Source of the DNA: Monosiga brevicollis MX1
Lineage: Eukaryota > Opisthokonta > Choanoflagellata > Craspedida > Salpingoecidae
DNA length: 64,000 nucleotides
Reading direction: 5' to 3'
NCBI RefSeq assembly: GCF_000002865.3
Contig: NW_001865073.1
Location: forward strand, 268,780-332,779
Shown piece by piece: positions 1 through 17,800 of the stretch. Both the position numbers and the translations under genes were made by a program. The notes beneath the pieces are model-generated. The model saw only the letters and a list, made by a program, of their open reading frames with translations. It ran no database searches and had not been told where the DNA came from. Numbering within the stretch: position 1 is the first letter of the stretch; each line of letters opens with the position of its first letter.

Positions 1-1192
1 GCCCAGAAGATTTCGCCCAAATAGCGCTCATGTGCTGCGAGATGGGGGTGATGCACGCGAGACAAAAAAAAAAAAAGGACCAACCTGACAGGGACGGCAC
101 CACCCTTGGAGGTGTAGTACTCTGAGTCGGCCTCAGCTTGTCTCGTCAAACCCAGATCGGCAATCTTGCCCCTCAGCTCGCTAGACAGGAGCACGTTACG
201 AGCCGCCACGTCGCGATGGACGACACCTGATGAAGGACAGGAACAGGGGCAGGCCTCAGGGTGAGACGCACACTCATCCCATGCTTTGGTGGGCAGCGAC
301 CACGCTTGTATCAACTCGTCAACATACCGCGCCCTGCAAGGTAGGCCAAACCCATGGCGGCGTCCAGCGCCATTTGAAGTCGCTGTTGGGGTGCAGTGTC
401 GTTGTCGCGCAGGAAAGACTGCAGACTGCCATGCTCGCAATATTCCATGATCATGATTACGGGCTGATCCTTCGTGATGACACCGTGCAGGCGCACAACG
501 TTGTCGTGGTTGAACTGAGCCATGAAGGCGGCTTCGCGCGTCTATGGGCGAGAGTTGAAATTGATCAGATTTGTCAAACAGCAGCTCTTTCCACAAAATT
601 CATAGCGGTTGGTAGCACCTACCAGCTCAATGAGTGCCTCATCCGACTGCGTTTTAAGAATTTTGACGGCCACCAAGAAGCCTGGTACACCTATTATCGA
701 GGACACGCAGGAGCAGAAAAATCCTTGTCAATAAATAAAAGAATTAGAAAAAGAGGGTTGAGCCTGCAAGTCGAACTCATACTGCCACATACCCGACATG
801 ATATTCTCCTCCAGCAGAGCTTTGGACACGATGCCCCAATGGCCACTGCCCAACGTCTGTGGCACAAAAAAAACAAGCGAACCAGTCCAGATTCAAAGAG
901 TCAGTGTCAGTGAGCTCCGACTGGATGAGTGCAGTCAGCACATTTTTAGATTGGCGTCCCTTTTGCATTGCTCACGTACTTCCAGTACTTTGAGATGTCG
1001 TCGCTCCACTTCGCGTGGTACCACAAGGTCTCCTTCGCCTTCAAGCTGGTCCTCCAATTCTTGTAAGCGATCCGCAAAGTTGTAGGCCTTGAGTTGGCGA
1101 TAAGTGCGGCTAACGGAAAGGAAGTCCACAATGTGAGGATTCGGGATCTTTCAGCAAATAGCGTCGAAGTACGAAGCGTGCGCAGAGTGTGT

Positions 1193-1223
<31 letters not shown>

Positions 1224-4200
1224 GGGGGGGGGGGTGGCCCCCCCCCCCCCCTNNNNNNNNNNNNNNNNNNNNNNNNNNNNNNNNNNNNNNNNNNNNNNNN
1301 NNNNNNNNNNNNNNNNNNNNNNNNNNNNNNNNNNNNNNNNNNNNNNNNNNNNNNNNNNNNNNNNNNNNNNNNNNNNNNNNNNNNNNNNNNNNNNNNNNNN
1401 NNNNNNNNNNNNNNNNNNNNNNNNNNNNNNNNNNNNNNNNNNNNNNNNNNNNNNNNNNNNNNNNNNNNNNNNNNNNNNNNNNNNNNNNNNNNNNNNNNNN
1501 NNNNNNNNNNNNNTTTCGCGTCAGGTTGTGCAGAATAACACGGGCCTTGTTGTCTCTTAGCAAACGTGGAACGGCCTCGGCATAGCTTAGGATGTAGGAA
1601 GACTCGTCTTCACCCAGAGTGCGCTCCATATCCAGTGGGCAGGTGAGCTGTGGTGGCTCCGAGTCTTCCTTGATGAGCGTCAGAAAGTTCTCGGGATCGT
1701 CCGTAGATGCGGGGATGCGAAGGTCGAGGCTTGCCCATCGCACGGAAAAGTTTAAGAGGTGCACATCTTGAGTCTGTAATCGAGTCAACTCGGGCAAAAC
1801 GATGCGAATGTTCATTGCTGAAAACACCAGGTGCCTGTCAAATACTTCATCTGCACCGCTGCCCCAGATTCGTAGCCTGTAGCCATCGCGGTCGTCCAGC
1901 ACCGATTCGGCCTGGAACCAGTGCGCATCAAGCTGCGCGGGGGCTTGGGTGTTTGCATGAAGTAGATTCTCAAAATCGACGCGAACAAATGCGTGGTTGA
2001 AAAAGCTGCTGTCAATACTTCCTACCACAGCATCCATGGTCGTAACCAGCTGAAATTCAAGACTGCTCGAGCCACCACGTTTCTATTTAATAAATAAAGG
2101 CCCCAATCACAAGCGGTCCGGCCCACGTGAGATGGTGACAATCAAGGATGCGAGGGCAAGCCCTGTTGGAGGACAGACCTGTAATTGAAAGTTGGTTGGT
2201 GCTTGAATGCGCCATGCCCAGACACAGGCGTCGTCCAGGTCAATCTGGAAATCTTGAAAGGGGTTCGAATCGATAGGATCAAGCAAAGAGATGCGGCGCA
2301 TCAATGTGCTAAGTTGCGACTCAACTTCTTCGGCAGCAAAGGTAGTGGCTTGGTTGAGCATGCGCACGGCAAGCGTCGCCTCAGACCAAGCAATGTTGCG
2401 CACGTCAATGACCATTGTACACGATTCATGGTTTCCAGCGGCATCGTTGGCGTCGTAGGTGACTGTCAAGGGAAGATCGTTCCAAGATTTGACGAGTCCA
2501 GGTGTGGCGCTGGCATAGAAAGCCGTGACACCGACGTTGTCAAGCACTGAAGGCACCGTCCAATTGACTGCCACTTGAGAGTCCGTGGTGTTAACAACAA
2601 AAACGACGTCCTTGCATCCAACAAAGATGGGTGCGGAAAAATCGCCCGATATAATCACGTTGGTCCTGGAGGCTTCCTGTTGCTCTGTCAAGCTGCTCTG
2701 GAAGAACACGGCGGAGCCGGCAACCGGGTAGAGCATGGAGTTGTTGCCCAGGCTGTTGGCAAAAGAAGGAGGCAGGATGAAGCTGACCACAATTTCAGTT
2801 GACTCAATGCTAGGCCATCCGTCCATGGAGAGCTCGGCGTGCAACTGGAAGCACTGTTTGGTGGGATCAGCTCGCACAAAATTAGCGGAATTTTCATGTG
2901 CCTCCGCGGTCACAACAAAGTTGTTTGTGTCCAGGGGGAGAAAGGTACCGGCGATAATGTCGTTGTAATCAAAGCTCGTGGTCGACATTTGTCCACCGCC
3001 CAGGAAGGCAAATTCCACATCCACTGGGTCACTTGTGCCACGCACGCGGGAGTTGCTGGCATCTGCATCGCAGTACACAAGCTCAGCAATGAGTGTGGTA
3101 CCTTGGCCCACAAAGGAGGGCCCATCGTAGGTGATTGGCGTGTGGCTGCTAATCTTGGCGCTAAGTCGGGATGGCGTGCGATTGATCTCCAGTGTTGGGA
3201 CGTATGTGCCGCCCTGGACGAGCATGGTGTCTGAGGCCAGATATTGGCGAAGCACAGACCCTTGTTGCAGTCGACCCAGGTCGTCGACGTATTCTGTCCA
3301 CCCATCGGAGATGATGTCGCGGATGACACAGGAAAAAGTGGGCGTGCTGCCAGAGTATAGGTTCAAGGTGACATTGAAGGTGAATTCTTGAAGGTCCTCG
3401 CTGCTGTAATAGTGCTGTTCATAGGTATAGCCTGGCAAAGCGGCGAGAGCAGAAAGGCAGTCAAGAGGTCAAGATGCCCGTGTGAGGATCAGCTCACGCC
3501 GTGGATAGCTCGGGCATTAAAAAAGGCGCACAACGGCTTCTCGGCACTGACTGATATTGTCGAGCACGTATGGGTGTAGGACATCTTCAGGTGTCAAGCT
3601 ACCAAAGGACACGCGCAAATCAGCGGTGCTTATCCATGGTGCCGCTCCTGAGGCCGAATACATGCTGGCTGGGCATTCTGTGAAAATCTATTGAATGTTG
3701 AAGTTGGTGGCACATGAGGACAAAGATTTTTTGCTTTGCGATGGTGGTTCTAGTGGTGGCATGGCAACGACGTGTTCTACTCAGGTTGAGCACGAGGCTG
3801 ACCTTGAGGCATTCCGTGTCGGAAAAGGCAAAGGTACCGGCCGGGCAGGGGATGCAAGCGGCAAATTGGCCGTTGTTGATGTGATTCTCCGGGCAGGGGC
3901 GGCAGGAATCCTTCGCCGGCTTAGCCTAGCCAAAACCGCAACTTTGTGAGACGGCCCGCGTGCCAAGAGCCAGCGAGTGTACGCTGGCTTGGGTCAAGTG
4001 TAGGCGGCGAGGGACTTGAGCTCACGCACTAAACCGGATGGGCATCGAAAGGGTTTGATGCTCCCGCCAAGACAGGCCCAGCCGGGTGGGCACGAGCGAA
4101 TATCCGAGGCACGGCTAGTAACGGGTGCGGGATTCATTCCGTTCAACTCGTAGGACGACACGTACTCGTCCATGACAATGGTGGCTGTACGGCAGCGCGA

Positions 4201-5311
4201 GAAGAGTCGTGGTCAGTGTTGGCATTGAGGCGTACACTCTGACTGACACGACATGCTCGGAGGTGTGACTTCTTACCATAATAGCCGGTGGGGACTGTGG
4301 TGCATGGTGCCCGGCTGGTTTCGTTTTTGTAAGTGCCTAGTCAAATCATACTCGAATGAGAAAGGTGGGCAAAGGAGCATGCCGGCTTGGATGGACAGGT
4401 TCGATAGATCGGGCACGGGGGCGATGACAGCCGGGAACGGACCAGAGGGGCACTTTTCGCAGTAGTAGTCACCGGTCCAGCCCGGCGGGCAGGCGTCATC
4501 GGAGCACATGCCTGACTCGTACGAGGCCGTCTCCTCACTGAACAGCGTCAGCGGCAAAAATGGGCAACAGGTAAGATGAGGATAGGGTCAGGCGCAAGGC
4601 ATTGAGGTGAAGACGTGGCAAAAAGATGGCGCCGTAACCCAAAAGGTTGGGGCTGGGGCTGGGGCGTCATGCCACTCACTCGTCACACGCAATCGGCTCG
4701 TATGTGGGGGGAATACATTCGTGGTCTTGTGGACAGCCCGTGATGTGGGTGGCGGCGCTGTCGGCGTAAATGCCAAAGCGGATGGGGAATTGGCCCAAAA
4801 TCACGGGTCGGCATACCGAGCCGTATAGGGCGGAACTGTAGGTACCTGTTCGATTCAAGGCATCAATGCGCTGAGAAGAGGAAGGGGCTGTGACAACTGG
4901 GCAGGCGATGATACCGTGGGCTCCCGCCACGCATCCCGTGAGCTGTCACGCACCAGTAGGGCAGGCTTCGATTTTGTCCTGCTGAAGGTCGTAGAAGTAG
5001 CCGAGGTCTGTGAAGCGCAACTCGCAAGCGCCGCCGCCCCAGTTGCCCGGGCAAGAGCATTTGCCATTTTGACAAAGACCGCGGGCGCAGTCGAAGTTGG
5101 TTCTACAGACGGTGGGGTACTGGCAACGTAAGCCCTGCCATGCGCTGGGGCAGACACACTCGGTGAAGTTGCCGTGAACGACACAGGCACCCCCGTTGGT
5201 ACATGAGTCCACCCGACAATCCACACGCGCCAGAGCAACGTTATTCAGAACAGTGGCGATGAGCAAAAGGACCAACGCCCAGGTTTGAGGGCGCTGCCGC
5301 AAATGAGGCAT
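1..5311 (-). CDS. Receptor tyrosine kinase A (EGF, Cys-rich, HYR, TyrK), 3' end off window
   Basis: This is a cell-surface receptor tyrosine kinase, expected to sense an extracellular ligand and phosphorylate tyrosines in the cytoplasm. The ATG at 5311 opens a signal peptide ([17 protein letters not shown]) followed by EGF-like cysteines. Exons read on the minus strand: 4954-5311, 4680-4896, 4352-4537, 4030-4184, about 3784-3926 and about 3540-3690 (EGF and cysteine-rich modules such as CRPCPENH), 2179-3433 (HYR domain, ending [10 protein letters not shown]), a large exon from 2082 into the assembly gap (start of a second HYR), 980-1109 (juxtamembrane), then kinase exons 793-856 (glycine loop GSGHWGIV), 623-690 (VAVKILK), 328-541 (MEYCEHGSL hinge) and 85-226 (catalytic loop HRDVAARN, then DLG). 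The transmembrane segment is not seen and probably lies in the gap at 1253-1513. The exon with the APE motif is beyond base 1. It is the downstream-most of three tandem paralogues. The ligand is unknown. Confidence 0.85.
1207..1252. repeat. GT tract, poly-G and poly-C run at gap edge
   Basis: A short GT repeat (from about 1187) runs into about 28 G, then GTGG and a C run, directly against the N block. The sudden homopolymers touching the gap look like an assembly or read-end artefact rather than genuine sequence of the intron of receptor kinase A. Confidence 0.7.
1253..1513. other. Assembly gap (N)
   Basis: 261 unknown bases interrupt receptor kinase A between its second HYR domain and the juxtamembrane exon. 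By comparison with paralogue B, the end of HYR2 and the transmembrane helix should lie here or in a collapsed stretch. The gap is therefore probably longer than drawn, because in B the corresponding coding part is over 400 bases. Confidence 0.95.
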
Positions 5312-6610
5312 GGCTACGGCAGAGCAGCGCAGCTTCCCCTCTGCCCTAGTCGTCAAAAGAAAGACAACCACAACACCCAAGGCGCTTGGGCGCGATGGGG
5401 CGGATGGGGAGGGTCAAGCCTCTGATAAGAGAGGCCCAGCCGTCGCGAACGGCGGGGTGTCGTGCAATGAATGAAAGGGCAGCAGCGACTGAGTGAGGAA
5501 GATGGGTGCGTGAACCTGTGGAGGCAGGGATTCACGAGTCTGAATGTGGTTTTGCGGTGCGGTGGGAGTGTGCGCGCGAGGTCAGGTCCAAATTGACAGG
5601 GCAGGTGGCAGCGCCTTGGTGTTCGAAGGGATGAAGTGCACCGGGGCGATGGCGCCACGAAGTTGATGAAGGGAGTGTAAGAGCGTGTGACTGTAGGGGA
5701 AAAAGTGATTGGTCTGGTCAATGCAGCGTCGAAGCTGGTCAGGGTTGAGCGGTGACGGTGGATCATCAGGGGTGATCGCAACAGAAGAGGGACGTGGTAT
5801 GGTGGCCAAAGCACAGCTGGTAGATGATGGATGCAAGCGCCACCCTTCTCGAGGACAAGGCACTTCTCTGTGTGTGGGGGGGGAGAAGAGGAGGAGGGCA
5901 CGTCAACAGGCCAGCAAGCGATCAAGAGTGGGGGCAAAGCACGAGCTCACAAGGAGAGGGGCGCGTGCGGTACAGGATCAAGGGGGATCAAGGCGCTCGA
6001 GGGGAACCCACAACAAAAGCATGTGCACGGCTGACGACGCTCCATGGTCAACGCAACCGGCGCCAGCGCGTTTGGCATTGTAGCGGACAAGATGGAAATC
6101 GAGCGGACATACTCAAAATTGTGCGGTGGGAGGGGCAAGTGCTCACTTGCTGTTGTTGTCACAGCGTAAGATGGGGCGACCCCTTTCGCAAGCAGCAAGG
6201 GTGGGGGATGAGGGGGTGTGCGTGGGCGCTGCTCAGGCTGTTTCTGTCACGTCGGTGCTTCACGGGGTTGAACCAAAGCAGCAGCAGGGCGGGGTGTGAT
6301 TGGATTGGAGAGCCCGTGGTGGGAGCTAAATCTGATCAATTGGTTCCTTTCATTACAAGTCTAGTCAAAGAGGTCAGAGCAGCGTTTGGGTTCGCGCTCG
6401 CCTCGATGCGCCGTGCTTCATCCTTTCAGAGAGCCCAGGCGAGCAAGTGATGCCAAGCGCACTCACAAAGCAAAGGACAAATAAAGAACGAGGCCGATGT
6501 GACCGTCAAAGGCGGCCCGCCACTCACAGGGGAAATTCTAATCTTATCATCACAAAGGCACTGGGCTCAGCATCGCAGCGACTTTCTTGCGCACTCAACA
6601 GATCATCACC
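5312..6610. other. Intergenic, between receptor kinases A and B
   Basis: About 1.3 kb separates the 3' end of B (stop at 6611) from the start of A (5311). It should hold the promoter and 5' leader of A. Open frames here (for example 5353-5937 minus and 5824-6450 plus) show no domain, signal peptide or splice logic and look like chance frames in GC-rich DNA. No core promoter motif is recognised. Confidence 0.6.
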
Positions 6611-13517
<6,907 letters not shown>

Positions 13518-14834
13518 AGAGGCGATGTGTCGATGAGTGATGCGCCCCCGCTGTTCATGTATGCGCAGAGACGGCAAATGTGAAGGTGTGTGTCGCAGAT
13601 GGTTCGCCTGCCGCTCAGTCTTGAGCCAGGCAGCGGCGGTTTGACTCAAGCTGCAGCAAAAGGCTTTCGAATGAATGGGCAGGGCCGATTTTAGTGTCGA
13701 GTGCCCAACGCGCTCTTCATTCGGGGATGTGTATGTGCGGGTGGGGCAAGGGGGGTGGATGGCGTTTGACACTGGCTCGGCAGAAAATGGGGCGTCAGCC
13801 ACCACCAGCCCACCAAAACGACGACACGGCCTTGGACAACAGGCAACGCGAGCAAGGCTCGAGTTCGCGTGAGCGTGGGCCGTGTGTAGCACCGCATGCA
13901 CTTTTTGGACGGCATGTGCGTGCAACTCCTCTGCGACCTTATTTGCTCGGCGTTTTGCGTCTTGCGCACACCTGCTCGAATGCTGATGTGAGCCGAGCCG
14001 CCGTGTCTTTGCCATGATAAGGAATGCTTCGTCGTGTGTAATCACCATGCGCCAGTCAGGCCTTGACAGAATTGTGACCGCGCTACTGCGCGGTGGCTTG
14101 CTGGCGCTGCGTCGGGTGTAGCTTCCAAAGGGGCCCATGCATGTGTCACCCGTCTCAGCGGGCAGTGTGGCATGTCAACAGCGGACATAGGAGTTTGGAG
14201 CGTTAGGACAAGAACCTCCGCCTGAATGCAACTCATCAAGGTTGAGCGGACACGACATACACTCGACCTCGGTCCCTTGTTGGGATCACGAAGAAGGCTC
14301 TTGCTTGACCAGTTCCAAGTGCAGCTGGCGTCCTGACGACACACCCCATCGTAGTTTCGCGAAGAAGAGGCGATGCATTCAACCCGAGCACGCACTCCTC
14401 TCGTCCCTCCCCCGCCTCTTGACGGCGCACCGAACGTGATTCTTCCCTCCGCTGAGTCAATCAAGATCATGGCATTGTCGGCGCGAATGAATGAACCGGC
14501 GATGGGGGAGGGGGGGCGTTGAAGGTCAATTCATTAGCTGGTACACGGTACCAGAGGCCGCAGAGGCTTTGGAGAGGAAGCGATTAAAAAAACAAAAACA
14601 AAAACCAAAAACAACCAGACAGTGATCAAGACGAGCAGCAGAGGGTAACTCCCAAACAAGCTTGGCCGATGCCGACAGCGAGCGCGCCTGACTGAAGCGA
14701 TCGTCTAGTGAAGGGCTCTCCCTCGGTTATAATATGAACAAGTTGAAAGGCGTAGAGGAGGCCCTGCTTTACATGTAAGACTGGGTCGCGGGAAAAAGGA
14801 TTCAACGAAGGGCCGAATCTGTAGCGCGAATTAC
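13518..14834. other. Intergenic, between receptor kinases B and C
   Basis: About 1.3 kb upstream of B and downstream of C (stop at 14835), expected to contain the promoter of B and the 3' end of C. Open frames at 13675-14470 carry no recognisable domains. No repeat longer than an A-rich run near 14585 is seen. Confidence 0.6.
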
Positions 14835-17800
14835 TTAGACGTGGCTGCTGACGCTTGCGAGTTGGCCTAGAATGAGGTGGCGCTGAGACGGGCTGCCTCG
14901 TCCTGACCGCGTCGTTCCGATCGACGGCGAGAGTCGAGTCGTAGAAGACTTTGCGCGAAGTATAGCAGTCGGAGAAGTCATTGTTTGGCACGTGTCCTCG
15001 ATGGTGGATAGCGTTGTGGCGGTTGGGCCCGACTGGCCAGAGAGCACAGTTGATTCCACCGAGGTCATGAGCGGCATTGCCACCTCCGAGGTGCCAGCGC
15101 TGTCCGTGGATGACGAGATGATGACCGTGGCAGGGTGTAGAGTGGTCCGAGGTGATGGCGCATAAAAATTGGAGGATGCACCAGAGCCGTTGCTCTCCAC
15201 CTGGTCTCCAGCGTGCAAAAGCTTGAGGCTAGCAACGCTCGCAATGCGGGAGGGCATATTGCCAGGTGTCGCTGCATCCTCACCATCCGCACCCGCGTCG
15301 ACCCTGACGTGCGGAGGCACCACGATGGTGCCGTTTTTGCTCATCACAGGCGAGGCTGTTCGGCTGGAAAACGCTTGGTCCACGGACAGCAAGCTCGCGC
15401 CGCCGGGCAGGAGTTGCAACATCTCCGTCAACTGGTCCACAACTACAGTCGCCCGGGGTCGCTCGCTGGGGTCTTCACTCCAGCACTGCGCCATAACAGC
15501 AAAGGCTGGTTCTGCAGAATTGATGGCAGGAGACGGATTTGAGGACAGCATCACAATTGTGCTCTTCCGCGCCGAGACGCAAGTGGAGAATCAAGCGACA
15601 CATTCATACCAGGACAAATCTCCGGCCGCGTCAATCGATGCCCATTGAGCACACTGTGCCACACCAGCTGATTGGGCATGTCGGCATAGGGAACTTCAGC
15701 GTTGGTAAAGATTTCTGAAGAGTGTCAGACCACAGCAGGTTGCAAGTCGAGCTGAGACAAGAAATCGACCACGTTCTCTGCTATGCGCAACCTAATCGGC
15801 CACCACATCTCAGCCATCCAAGGGGGCGTGGAAAGCACGAGCACACACCGTAAACAAAAACGGCCCAACTCCACATGTCCGATGCGTGAGAGAGAATGTG
15901 GTCTCGAAGCAGCTCCGGGGCGCTCCACCTGTGATTCAAGATTTGAACTGAAGTTAGAGTGGAATAGAAGGAGGAAAATACGCGCAAAACCCAGCCAGCT
16001 GTACCAAGCGCTCAAGGTCTATAGAGCCAGGCACAAACAAGAGAAATGCCAGACTCACCGGACAGGGAAAACTTGATCTTTCCCAATGTAGTCGGCGTTG
16101 ACACCGCCCACCTGTCGACTCAGGCCAAAATCGCCCAGCTTGGCTTGATATAGGCTGTGTTGGGGTGAAATAACCCAAAGGCAACAATGAGGAAGAACAA
16201 GAAGATCAAATCTCAAAGCAAGCAGATCAACGCGCCGTTTGAGGCGTCGTACCTGTTGAGAAGCACGTTTCGGCTTGCAATGTCGTTGTGACAGATGCCA
16301 CGAAAGGCCAAGTACTCCAAAGCCTTGGCGACGTCCACTGCGAATCTAATGCGATGGCTAAGATCGATAAGCTCGCCACGCGCACGCAAGTAATTTTGCA
16401 AAGAGCCGTGCTCGCAATACTCCATGACCAAGTAGTGGGGCGTCGAGGTTGTGACCACGCCGTAGAGCCGCACAATGTGTTCGTGTTGCAACTGAGCCAT
16501 AAAGGCTGCCTCGCGTGTAAATTCGTCAAGCTGACTGGGAGATGCATTGGTCATAGCTTTGACCGCGACGAGGAACCGCGAAAGTCCCAGAGGTAGGTCT
16601 TCCTCCAAGAGGCCTTTAAACACCGTGCCCCAATTGCCTTTGCCAATCGACTCGATGCAGGTGACGCCACGAAGCTCTCGAGGGGTGAGCATCTTGTCAG
16701 AGTCGGATATGTTGAGAATTTTTTCAAGTTCCCTCAACCGCGGGCCAAAGTCAATCTGTTTTTGCGCCCTTCGGCGCGCCAACACCATCCAGATGATGAC
16801 GGCGATAATCAATACAAAGGCCACTGAAGTGGCGACACCCGCGGCCACACTCGCACCATAAGTACTAGAGGAGCTCTGAGCAACTTTGGGCTCACTTGTT
16901 GTCGTAGCGGGCAGAATCGACGGCCACGAAATGGCAACATTGCATGTTGTGGCATGCAGCGCCATGTCACGGGCGGTAAACTGAACATTGCCTTCGATCC
17001 ATGCCCATGAAATGTCGCTCAGGGGCTCCGAGGCAGTAGCATTAATCTGGCTCACCACTGATTGAATCAGGCCGTCAACTTGGTCTTCTGACTCAGCAAT
17101 CAAGGTATCAGGGCAGGATATAGTTGGGGGAATGCGATCTGCTGGAATGGCCTGAAAAATACTCAACGGTGCTTTGTCGTGATAGACGCCAGAGATGTTG
17201 ATGGCCAACTGGCGAACATGTAGCCGGACGTAATCTCCAACCGGCTCAGATGGAGTCAGGCCAGTCGGCATCACAAGCTCAAACACGATGCCATTGTATG
17301 CGCACGTCACGTCAAGTTGGTTCAAATTGATGCGCCCGACCATCAACAGAAGATTGTCCATGATGAGTGGCATCTCATAGAGCGCCTCGAAGTTTGCCAT
17401 AACTACAGGACAAGGCTTCCCTGTTGCCACTTTGAGGCCGTCGACAATGCGAACGCGCAAGAAAGCGCCGTCAGCCACATAGGTAGTGGAAAAGCCCTTG
17501 AAATTGTTGGTGGTGTTTGGTGCACCCGCATTCATTGTTGTCGGTATAGTCGGGGTGGTAGTCGGGGTGGTAGTCGGGGTGGTTGTCGGGTCTGCTGTGG
17601 TCATCGGGGTGGAAGAATTTGGAGTCGTCGTGTTCATGGTGCTGCCGGTCGTATTAAATAGCGCAACGGTCGGGGACGACGTGCTGGCTTCGGCCTCCAT
17701 CGCCGGGACCAGATCCAAGACGACATGTACCGACAAAACAGCGTCCTGAGGTGAGCCAATTAGCTGCATCAAAGTGTCGGTAGACATTCGGTAAGCCCAG

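Noticed and set aside
2259-2270. GGTTCGAATC, like a tRNA B box
   Set aside because: It lies within the HYR exon of receptor kinase A, and no A box or cloverleaf could be drawn around it.
5353-6450. Overlapping open frames of 120-208 codons on both strands
   Set aside because: No domain, signal peptide, or splice continuity; amino-acid composition reflects GC-rich DNA upstream of receptor kinase A.
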